From Codonopsis lanceolata (taxonomy: Eukaryota; Streptophyta; Magnoliopsida; Asterales; Campanulaceae), in NCBI GenBank assembly GCA_013146195.2, contig CM028377.1, forward strand, positions 68,421,501-68,485,500: a stretch of DNA of 64,000 nucleotides. Direction: 5' to 3'. The notes beneath the pieces are model-generated. The model made no database searches, was not told the origin of the DNA, and was given only the letters and a program-made list of their open reading frames with translations. Positions within the stretch are counted from its first letter, which is position 1. The number at the start of each line of letters is the position of its first letter. Positions 1 through 9,900 of this stretch are shown here, in pieces. A program made the position numbers and the translations under genes.

Positions 1-114
1 TGGTAAGTATTTAAAACGTTGTTTTGCTTAAATTTGTGTAAAAATCTTTTTTTTTCTTTTTAAAAAATAGGTCATCGTCGTAAACGGCTCGAACATGAAG
101 ATCATAACTTTTTT

Positions 115-330
115 GAAATGTTAGGCTTCATCCAACCGAACATTTTTGAAATGTTCGGCTGGTTCCAACCGAACATTTCAGAAATGTTCGGATGGAAGAA
201 GCCGAGCATTTCAAAAATGTTCGGATGGACACAGCCGAACATTTCAAAAAAGTTTCAATTGAACATGTCGAACATTTGTAATTGTGTGAATTTGTCTAGA
301 CTGTTCGAACCTATCATGCCGAACATTTCT
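115..330. repeat. 33-bp palindromic tandem repeat, left array
   Basis: Tandem units of 33 bp, clear at 115, 148, 181 and 214 and degenerate after that. Each unit starts GAAATGTTCGG and ends CCGAACATTTCA, so every unit is itself an inverted repeat. Because 33 is a multiple of three the array reads as an open 11-residue peptide repeat, but no coding role is implied. A matching array lies at 3589-3852 on the far side of the MULE and plant-mobile-domain pseudogenes, which suggests both belong to the subterminal structure of one transposon. Confidence 0.85.
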
Positions 331-593
331 AATTTTTTTAACCATAACATTTTGTAAATGTTCCACCTGTTGTAGCCGAATAGTTTTAAAAAACTACAGG
401 AACTTATGTTTTTTTATGGGTTATTATATTTGGTAATAAGATTCAAACACGTTGTCAACAAATCCTAGTGTTGATGGTCCTGCTAATAATGAGATTGTTG
501 ATGTTAAAAAATAATGTGATAATTCATATTCAAGATATTGTGGCGGATTAGACCGATGTCTTCATGATATATGAACTCTTTTCATCTCGCTAA

Positions 594-1700
594 ATGTTGA
601 TTGATTGGGTGCGTGCTAGGGGGAATGATCTTGAAATGATAATAATAGTTAGGAGGTCAGACAGTGGTGCGGGTAAGAAAAAGCCCCAGACATTAATTAC
701 TTGTGAGCGTGTTGGTCATTACAGTGGACGCAAGAAATCACAAGTAAATGATGAAGATCAAATTGGAAAGAAATATCGGAAAGAAACTGGATCTAAGAAG
801 CTTGGTTGTCCATTTAGTTTGAGGGGTAGAGAAGTGTCAGTTGGAGAATGGTAATTGGTTGTGAAGTGCGGTGTCCACAATCATGAACTTGGAGCGTACA
901 AAGAAAGTCATTCATATGTCGGTCGATTATCAAAAGTTGAGGAGGAATATGTGGTTGATATGACACATGTCAATAGTGGACCAAAGGACATTTTGGCACG
1001 TTTGAAAGAAAAATTTCAAGAAAGTAGATCTACAATAAGGATGGTCTACAATGCACGTTTGAATAATAGAGTTATCGAGCATAAAGTCGATCACAAATGC
1101 AGCAACTTAGTTTATGTTGAAGAAGCATGAATATGTCCATCATCATCGGCGGTGCGAGAAGATGAACACTGTGAAGGATTTGTTCTTCGCTCACCTAGGA
1201 AGTGTTGATTTATTGTGTGCCGTTTCGAAAGTCATATTAATGGATTTCACGTACAAGACAAATAGGTACAAGTTACCTTTGTTGGAGATTGTTGGTGTGA
1301 CGTCTACAAATATAACCTTCTTAATTGCAGCTGCTTATTTAAAGAATGAGAAAACAGATAACTATACGTGGGCATGCACATGCTTGAAATCATTGATGGA
1401 CCAATGGAGCATGCCTAATATGATTGTTACTAGATAGAGTAATAGTTTTAATGAATGCAATTGAGATAACGTTTCCTACCTCGAGACATTTCCTTTGTCG
1501 ATGGCACATCAATAAGAATGTTTTGGCAAATTGTAGGAAAATCTTAACGATTAAAGAAAAGTGAGATTCGTTTAATATGTTTTGGAGCAGTTTCACGACC
1601 AGTGTGCATCACGGTGGAAAGACTTGTTTCAGGCTCAACTTGATTTATACTCAGATAGTGTAGGATACAGTCGTGTTGGGTGAAGTACTGAGACTATTAT
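594..1700 (+). pseudogene. Mutator-like (MULE) transposase, broken
   Basis: This is a relic of a MULE transposase of the FAR1-related type. The 594-854 and 855-1130 segments share one frame and are separated by a single stop at 852-854. They carry the N-terminal DNA-binding part, with GCPFSLRGR and VVKCGVHNHELG. A frame change near 1114-1125 leads to the catalytic segment 1114-1437 with MDFTYKTNRYKLPLLEIVGV, which holds the first catalytic Asp. The region where the second catalytic Asp is expected (about 1425-1440) is broken by a one-base shift followed by a stop. Weak homology in other frames continues to about 1680, including a CRWHI-like stretch. Several lesions make it non-functional. It faces the minus-strand pseudogene at 1878-3502 tail to tail. 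Confidence 0.85.
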
Positions 1701-1877
1701 TTTAAACTAGCAGGTTTTTAAATTATGGTTATTGATAATAGTATGGTTATGGATATTTAGACTAATATGTATAAAATTAAGATCTAAAAGGTGTCAGTTA
1801 TCGAGCAAGCTAAATTACACATGAAAAGTGTCTAAAATGTCATTCAAACTACTCCAACAAATTCAATTACAACGCTA

Positions 1878-3502
1878 TCAAATGTTTCTTCTACGACGAC
1901 GCCTAGATCGCTCTCCCTCAGCTTGGCCACTTATAGACGGTCCCGGTCCCCCATGTTGTTGCCCTCTCAATTCTCTGTATGCACTCTGGATCGCTATTCT
2001 CAACTCTTCGTACAATATATCTCGGTCTCCCGCACCATAGCGCACCGCCATCGGTTCCAACAAACCGCGTGCTACGCTAACCATATCTCATGGATCTAGT
2101 AAACCTGCATCAGGAGCAGTCCATTAGAAGGTGGAATGATGCTCGGGGTTACATACGATTGGATGAGGTACATGGTTGTACCAATCCATATAGCCAAGTG
2201 CATACTACCATGGTCGCTCGGCAACTGTACCAAGTTGTTGCATATAATCAATACATATAAAGACATTAAGACTCACATTATTCGTACGAAAGGCATCAAG
2301 TTGTTCCCGCATACCTGTCAATCGGTCAGTGGGCACACCGACAACACTCTTGTGCTCCAACCTACTTACAATTTCCTGACCTTCGTAATAGTGCACATTA
2401 GGAATAGTTGTTGTACACATTCGGAATCGCTAAAATATTCATGCCTATTTGAACAGAATACACACCATTTAACTATAAATACAAGTATACAAATTTAACT
2501 ATAAAGACAAGTAATTACCTCCAATAATGTGAAATATCCGGCCATCTGTCCCGCATTCACCTCTGTTGCACTCCCTAGATGTTTATATAGAAAGGCTAGG
2601 GCTGCCGCTCCCTATGAATAAGTATGCACAACATCAAAATCGCTGAGGAACTTCAAGTAAGTCGTGATAATCCTACTTCCACTCTTATCCCCAAAAATTG
2701 TACATCCCAACATGCATAACAAATAAGCGCGAAAAGAGAAAGCAATCGTTTATGGATCCTCAGACAATGCATCTGAAGCAAAACGAGTGCGTAGCCATTC
2801 TAGCCTAACAGACGGCCCTTTAGCACCACACATTCCCTCTCTTGCGTCATCTTCAAATACTCCTAAATACCGACAAACAACATCAATCGAACTTTGCGCG
2901 GAAACCGAACCTTCCAAAAAGACCGACTTCCCAGCAATTGGAAGACCAATAATACAGAACACATCATCAATTGTTATAATCATCTCACCAAATGGCATGT
3001 GGAAGGTATAGGTCTCTGCATGCTAGCACTCCACAAAGACACTAACCAATACCTTATCACTCTCCAGATATGAAACATGCCTTAACTGCACTAGTTTGGT
3101 CATAATAAGAGTGTCCCTCTATAGTTGGGAAACAATTTTTGTATTTACTTTCCATGCTAAAAGTTTTTGTTTGTGGTTGTTTACCTTCAGCACCAGCCTC
3201 TCTAGCCCTTGATATATAAGTACAGCTATGTGTTTCGGGTAGAAACGAAGTACATTGTGTTCTGATAGACCCCCAGGACATGGAAAAGTAATCAGTGGCT
3301 CTCCATGTTCCTCAATTGGTTTCGGTTCTTCCTCCTCAGCGTGTCCATGTGCATGTGCCTGGGCATGTGCCTGTGCTTGTGCCTCAGCCTCAACCTGGGC
3401 CTGTGCTAGTGCCTCGGCTTGGGCCTGTGCGTCAACCTTTGCTTTTCGAATCGAGGCGATGTGTCTATTCTTCTTCCTTTGGTATGTCTTTGTACATGAC
3501 AT
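1878..3502 (-). pseudogene. Plant mobile domain (PMD) protein, broken
   Basis: Reading from 3502 downward there is an N-terminal Ala/Gln/His-rich stretch (AQAQ and HAHA repeats, about 3330-3440) ending in EEEEPKP. Then comes the plant mobile domain, related to the N-terminal part of phosphatase-7 long-form homologues: MPFGEMIITIDDVFCIIGLP (2998 downward), then in the same frame IAFSFRAYLLCMLGCTIFGD and GAAALAFLYKHLG at about 2748-2520. In-frame stops at 2750-2752 and near 2612 interrupt it. A GTAATT after TLLE near 2516 looks like a splice donor. Later fragments lie at 2205-2420 and 1878-2084, the last ending in an Arg-rich tail. The family is known as a frequent passenger of plant MULEs, which fits the neighbouring transposase. 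Multiple lesions indicate a pseudogene. Confidence 0.8.
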
Positions 3503-3588
3503 TCATAAATTAACATGTTAGTTCATCAAGTTTGAAAAAAAAAAGACAATTTTTAATCCAAACTGATCGGCCCCCTCTATTGGAACTT

Positions 3589-3852
3589 TTTCAAAATGTT
3601 CGACTTCTATTGTCGAAACATTTTGAAAATATTCGACAGGTTGTATTGGAACAGATTAAAAAAGTTCGGCCGACAGGGTTGGAATATTTTGAAAAAGTTC
3701 GGCCTACTATGTTAGAACATATTGAAAATGTTCGACTAGAACTTAACGAACAAATTAAAAATGTTCGGCAGAAGGGGTCAGAACATCATCAAAATGTTCC
3801 GAATGCCAGGTTTGAACATTTTGATGATGTTCGGACCCTATATGTCGAACAT
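3589..3852. repeat. 33-bp palindromic tandem repeat, right array
   Basis: Eight consecutive 33-bp units of the same kind as 115-330, with AAATGTTCG and CGAACATTT half-sites alternating. The units read as 11-residue repeats of the type FEKVRPTMLEH. Units are more diverged than in the left array. Position beyond the 5' end of the PMD pseudogene makes it the counterpart of the left array. Confidence 0.85.
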
Positions 3853-4480
3853 TAAACCCTAATTCCGAAGTTCATAGCCGAATTTTTCCTAACAAAAATC
3901 CAAATTTTAATACCAATATAAACACAAAACATGATTCTACTCATATCTAAACCCAACAAACTAATACATTGTATAAACATAATAAATCAAACTAAAATCA
4001 ATTCAAAATATACATACCCCTTTCCATTTTTGAGTTGAATGGGAGATGAAGAATTGAAGGAGGAGATGAAGAGTTGAGGAAGGAATGCGCTGGGAAAGAA
4101 TGAGGCATGGCTTATGGCTTGAGGAAGGAATGCGCTAAACCCTTTGTCGTGCCCGTGCGTATTGGAGATGGAGGGGGTATCAGTGTTATGGGTTTTGAAG
4201 GAGGGGGTTGGGTTTTGAGAGGGGTTAATGTAACATTGTGTGTTAAAAACTAAGATGGGTAAAATAGGAAAACATGGGGTACACATATAGGTAACAAGTA
4301 TTTTAAAATGAGGTGGGGGGTACACTTATAAGTTATAAAGGGGGGTCAACTTGGAGGATCCGGGGGTCTAAATAGTGCGACCCTAAAATAAGGGGGGCAA
4401 AAACCCTAATTTAATGGAGTACTTAATGCATCAAATTGAAGAGACCCTAATGTATTAAAGGGTATTATTACTCACTTGTA
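3853..4480. other. Right outer part of the MULE composite element
   Basis: No convincing gene. The stretch contains purine-rich runs on the plus strand (4030-4130 and 4190-4410), ending in a G-rich segment around 4350-4400 with GGGGGTCTAAATAGTGCGAC. This may be the outer end of the element that begins left of the window, but the matching left terminus is not visible, so the boundary is uncertain. Confidence 0.35.
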
Positions 4481-5084
4481 GGGATGGAAAGTGTGTTTTC
4501 GCATCTTGAGGCCTTTTGGGTCCTGAAATTCATGAAGAAATTTGTAATCCAGAGTTTTGAAAGTAGTAGAAAATGGTTAGCTTTGAAGGGTGGGGGAAGG
4601 AGAGCTGCTTACAGGGCCTTGAACTCTAATCATGACGGCGAAATTACGAGTAACGTCGGTGATTTCCGTAAACCCATATCAGGATTTGTATGTATTAATT
4701 GAACTGGATTGGATTTTGTATGTGTGTTGTCATGTAGCAGTGGGGGTAGGGGTGGGGAGAGTGGTGGGTTTCCAAAACATTTGGGGAAGAAGACCTTAGG
4801 GTCGTTTTTTAAACTCTATGGAATTGATTGTAAAATTTGATATAAGTTATGTTTGAAGAAAAAAAAATCAATTTAGCCCTTATTAAATGTACATGGGCAA
4901 TTTAACGGAATTTCTCTAACGGCGTCCATCAAAAGAATTGTCGCTAAAAAACTTTAATACTCAAAGGACCCAAATTTGAAGAAAAAAAATGTTAAGGGAC
5001 TAAAACTATGACACGCCTATACTCAAGGGACTAATGGTGCGATTTCCCATAAATATTGTAGTGGATAACCAATTAATTTAGTGG

Positions 5085-5151
<67 letters not shown>

Positions 5152-5155
5152 ATAT
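4481..5155. other. Unassigned intergenic stretch
   Basis: A 72-codon open frame at 4484-4702 is not recognised and has no supporting context. A (TA)n run occupies about 5086-5140. Nothing else is identifiable. Confidence 0.3.
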
Positions 5156-6116
5156 GTCTCATGTAAAACGGTCTTACGGAACTTATCTATGTTAAATATG
5201 TCATGATTTAGAAATCTCAACGCCACCTATCACGTTTATAAACGAAGAGTGTCACTTTTTAGCATTAAAAATGTCACATTTTATTAGTAAATGTGTCACT
5301 TTTTGCTTTAGAAGTGTCGCTCTGTATTTTTAATGAAAATTATGATTTTTTTTAAAAAAGTTGTCATTTTTTGGCCTCAAATGTGTCGTTTTTGCTTTTA
5401 AAAATGTTACTTTCATTATAAATTATAAGCGTCATTTTGACTTCAAAAGTGTCATTTTTTAACATTAAAAGGGTCACTTACAACATTAAATGTGTCACTT
5501 TTAATTCTAAAAGTGTTGTTTTGCATTATAACTAAAAACAATCACTTTTGACTTAACAAGTGTTATTTATAGTATTAAATGTGTCACTTTCGGCCATTAA
5601 AGTGTCACTGTATATCTTTAATAAAAATTATTATTTTTTCCCTTAAAAGTGTCACTTTTAACATTAAAAAAATCATTTTTGCTTGTAAATGTGTTATTTT
5701 TAGTCAATCAATGCGTTTCATCAAACTGTTCATCAAACATCCAAGACAAATGAGACTAACAAAACTGACAAGATAAAATTGCAAGACCTGGGAGGAAGAA
5801 GATTTCGACAACCAACCTTAGAAAAGCAGGAGCACCAAAACAAAATGAGAAATATCTCATTAATGTATTGTCAACACCGGAGGCAGCCACGTCACCCCTT
5901 CCAATAGAGCTAACAGAGCTAACCCGCGTCCCTCCTCCCTAGAGCTCCAAACCCACCCCTTATCAGCACTCCGGCTCGCTTCCCTCTCACCAACTGACTC
6001 ATTTCATCAGCGGGTAACCTTCATCCTCTTCAATGGATCATCCGCTCCAACAACCTCCTTTTTCTTTTTTTTTAGACTCCGTCTTATGAAATGGAATCCG
6101 TAAGATCGTCTTACAC
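5156..6116. mobile_element. Non-autonomous inverted-repeat element
   Basis: The left end ATGTAAAACGGTCTTACGGA (5161-5180) is matched in inverted orientation by TCCGTAAGATCGTCTTACAC (6097-6116), about 17 of 20 positions. The interior has no coding capacity and is dominated by the GTGTCAC half-site array at 5249-5700. A clean target-site duplication could not be fixed because the left flank is a (TA)n run, so the superfamily is not assigned. Confidence 0.5.
5249..5700. repeat. Array of GTGTCACTTTT half-sites
   Basis: About 19 half-sites of the form (A)GTGTCACTTTT, including variants GTGTCATTTT and GTGTCGCTC, occur at spacings of roughly 20 bp. Many are preceded by AAA, so pairs approach the palindrome AAAAGTGTCACTTTT. 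The array lies inside the inverted-repeat element 5156-6116. Confidence 0.7.
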
Positions 6117-6240
6117 AAATATTATGCTTCTCTCTCACCAACTGACCCATTTCATGGGTGGGTAACATGCGTCCTCTTCAATGGATCACCCGCTCCAACA
6201 GCCTCATTTCTCTTTTTTGGGAGCTCCATCTTACGGATTG
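5985..6240. repeat. Tandem duplication of about 125-140 bp
   Basis: The block beginning CTCTCACCAACTGACTCATT near 5984 is repeated from about 6132 (CTCTCACCAACTGACCCATT). Both copies contain CCTCTTCAATGGATCA and end in a poly-pyrimidine run followed by an ATCTTACGGA-like sequence. The duplication spans the right end of the inverted-repeat element. Confidence 0.65.
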
Positions 6241-6774
6241 AAATATATACATGATGATCGCGCTCTCTATAATTCTAATGAATTAATAGACTACTACATT
6301 TAATAAGAAATTTAAACTCTACTAAGTTTTACACCTAATGTTCTGATTTTGTTTAGTTTTTTTTAACTTTTCTCCATTTAACCGAGAAAAAAAGTCATGT
6401 ATAAAATGAAAACCAGTGGTCTGACTTTATTTATAATTTTTGAAAAAACAATTGGAGAAGAGTCAGTTTGGTTTTGGTTCATAGCCCAATCTTTTATTCT
6501 TGGAATTTTACGAAGTCCACAATCCAAGCTAACACTGAACGTTGGAGAAGAGAATTGATGCTTTCTTTCAAGTAACTAGAAAACGGTAACAAAAGGGAGA
6601 GACATAGAAGAATCGTATATATCCCTTTTCTTTTCAAGCGATTTTTTCCACATATATTATTATCCAAAGACAAAACAACGTAAAATTAAAATCACAACAT
6701 ATTTCACAATCCTCAGGAAAGGTCCCCATTCCATTATGAGATCATGCTAGCTCACAACTCAAACTACACTGAAT
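6241..6774. other. Intergenic spacer downstream of the THH1-like gene
   Basis: AT-rich sequence with no gene, RNA or repeat recognised. The part nearest 6775 may belong to the 3' UTR of the gene on the minus strand. Confidence 0.3.
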
Positions 6775-6819
6775 GGGTTGGGGTTGGGGTTGGGGTTGGG
6801 GTTGGGGTTGGGGTTGGGG
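6775..6819. repeat. (TTGGGG)7 hexamer run
   Basis: Seven perfect TTGGGG units preceded by GGG (6778 to 6819). The plus strand can form G-quadruplexes. On the sense strand of the THH1-like gene it reads as a C-rich CCCCAA run about 146-190 nt after the stop codon, so it may lie in the 3' UTR. It has the ciliate telomere-type sequence, not the usual plant TTTAGGG type. Confidence 0.9.
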
Positions 6820-6964
6820 CGACTTACTCTTCCCTCTCCTCTCTCTTTCCAGTTTCACGATAGATCAGCATCAAAAATAGCCAACTCATCTTGACTTGTC
6901 CATTCTCCAACCTCTCTTCTTCTTTCATCATCATATATCTATATCCATCTATCATCTCTGGTGC

Positions 6965-9900
6965 TCAGCGAATGGGATGGTATTGCGTGATCCCTCGCTT
7001 CGGGGGCAACTTCCTCAAAATGAAGAGTACTAGAGAGGACGGTAGTATCTCCACCAACTGTCAAGAGGAAACAAACATCATCTTCAACTGCACATATAAA
7101 TACATGCATTAGCATCAACACCATCAACCAAAAAAACTTACCAGGTAGTATACGAAGTTCAGAATAGGATGCTCCAAAACATCTAGGTCTGCATTGCTAT
7201 CAAAGGCATCAAAGCACATCTAACAACACAACACTAAATGTCAGAGAACTTGAATACTTGATACAGCAGGGAAGCAGATGAGACTAGACTAAATCATGTA
7301 CATCCTTTATCACCAATGATTAGTAAATTCCTCTATCAAAAAGCATGTAGTGGAGACGACCAGTAGAAATCAATTCAGTAAAGACAAGTGGACTTACCAT
7401 GATGCATCTTGTGAGGAAACACAGAAAGCAGATGGTGGTTACATAGCCAACCTGAGCAAGTCAAAGAAATAAGATTACCAACAAGAAACTAAGGTATAGA
7501 ACGACACAGTGGTTGAGCTCAAAACAATACCTCCTGTAGTTTTTTACGCCGACCTTTTGATTCTACAGGGAAGCGTTGCAACATTAAGAAGAGCCTATGT
7601 GAAAAAATAAATTTAGAGATTAGGACTTGGAATGAAAGGGCATACGGATTCCGGGTTCATATAAAAAAAGATCTCAACATTACATCATACAAGAGCAAGA
7701 ATGCTCCTCCAATCTTAAACCCTTTAGGCCACATCTCCACCTTTTTCTTGGCCTTCTCCTTTCACAAATTAATTTCAAAATGGAGTCTGAAAGGTAGAGC
7801 TGGCACTCTAATAATTAATATACTCTTTTGATTAATAGCTTTTTGATAAACCAAGTTTGATTTATAGAAGTAAAAGCATACTTTTAAATTGCACTAAAAT
7901 TATAACCTATTTTTCCCGAAATGAGACTAATTTTTTTGGAACTAACCAATATAGAGAGCGGGACTATTTTTTTGGCTTTAAATTGCACATAAATTATAAC
8001 CTTTTTTCTGAAATGGACTATTTTTATTTTTTTTGGAACAAACCAAAATAGAGAGCAGAACTATTTTTTTTGGACGGAGGGGGTACAACATAGCCCAATA
8101 TGTGCACTGGCTAGGAAGTGAATATCAATAGAAACCACTGCCGTACAGCTGTGTGTGGGAAAAAGTATGATAATGTGGTAACTAGGAATGATATTTCTGG
8201 GTATGATTTTACTTAAACTCCTTTGGGCAGGAATGACTTCCGTCTTCCGGGTTCCAAATAGGGAGTCAAGTGGCTAACCTAAGTTGCCAGTTGCAAAATC
8301 TGGGTAGTTGAGTACTTTTTGAATGAAATGACAACTATAAGCAACCTCATAATGGATGGGTTTCATATTTTCTCATGTTTCTCGTTCACTTATTATTCCT
8401 TACAATACATCTATTAAAAAAACATTATGATCCAGCACATGTTAGCACCAGATACTCGGAAACACGTGAAATTCCCCAAATATCAGAAGCGATGACATAT
8501 AGCAACAGCAGAATTTCTGAGATCCAGAGTTCAAGTAAAGTAAAGGTCAACAGGAAGTGAAATTCACCTTCCTCCATAAAGAAGGAAACCCAGGGCTGCA
8601 AACAAAGATACACCTGCAAATACATGTACATTGAAAGTGATTTGCACAGCTAAAAAGACCAAATAATCAACTCTTAAGAGAGGAAAACAGAGACCTACCT
8701 GCAAAGAACATCTTCGAAAGGACCACCATAACATGGATAGGCTTCCACCATATGATTAGCCACAAGACAATCTGTAGGCAAAGGAGTTGATCAGATGATG
8801 CATATACTCATAAAGAAAACTGCTTTACAGGGCAACAAATACACATGCACTCATATGTGCGCAAATACGTAGGTCAGATCTAGTATCCAATAAGATGCCA
8901 TCTCACTGTTGATGACATGCAGGGGTGGATCTATGTATCCTCATCGGTGTCACGTGACACCACTTAACTTAATATATGTAATATCTTTTTAGTACTTGTA
9001 CATGTAATCCTACTTATTTTCTATCAGTGTTTGTGATGCCCGCCTCGGTCCGAGAGAAGATAGAGAAGCTGGAGAGGAACTTTCTTTGGGAAGGGCAAGG
9101 GGAAGAGCGTAAATATCATCTGGTGAAGTGGGAGACAGTGTGTACCAGGATAAAGGAAGGAGGCCTAGGTTTTAAGAAATTAAGTTTGTTTAATTCAGCT
9201 CTTCTTGGTAAGTTGTTGTGGCGAGATTTGGTGGAGCCTAATGGGTTGTGGAGGAGAGTGGTGGTGGTTGGTAGATATGGTGAAGGGGAGCATGCGTGGT
9301 TCCCGAATGTTATATACAGTCCTTTTGGTTCCGGAGTTTGGAAAGGGATTTGTAAAGGAAGAGGGATGTTTGATAGAAATATTTCGTTTTGTTTAGGAAA
9401 TGGTTCGAAAATCAGATTTTGGAAAGATGCTCGGTGTGGGGAGGTGGAGCTTCGGAGGCATTTCCCAGAATTGTTCAATCTGGTGGTAGATGAAGATTTT
9501 TTGGTAAGATCGGTGCTCCAGGTGAATCGTGGTAATGTGGTTTGGAACCCCGTGTTTCGCGAATCTTCAGGACTGGGAATTGGATTCTAGTGTTTTATTT
9601 TTAGCTCGATTATATTCTCTCCAAATAGATGTCAGCAGAGACGATAAGGTAAGTGTTTTTTGTCAAGTCTTTTTACTGGCAGATCTCGGGGAATAGGGCC
9701 CCTCTTTTCCCATGGAAGATTTTTTGGAAGACTCCTGCTTGCTCATGTGATGTTTTTTGTGTGGGAGGCCTGCTTGAGGCCATTCTTACCGGGGATAATC
9801 TTAGGCGGAGAGGTAAGGTGATAAGGTCTATGTTAATTGGTGCTATATGTGTAGAGGTAGTAGCGAGAGCACGAATCATCTTTTGCTACACTGTCAAGCT

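Noticed and set aside
118..357. 79-codon open frame with 11-residue repeats
   Set aside because: It is the reading of the 33-bp palindromic array; the unit length keeps it open by chance. The same holds for 3532-3855.
3255..3521. Ala/Cys-rich plus-strand frames opposite the PMD N terminus
   Set aside because: Shadow of the Ala/Gln/His-rich repeat on the minus strand, where the domain homology lies.
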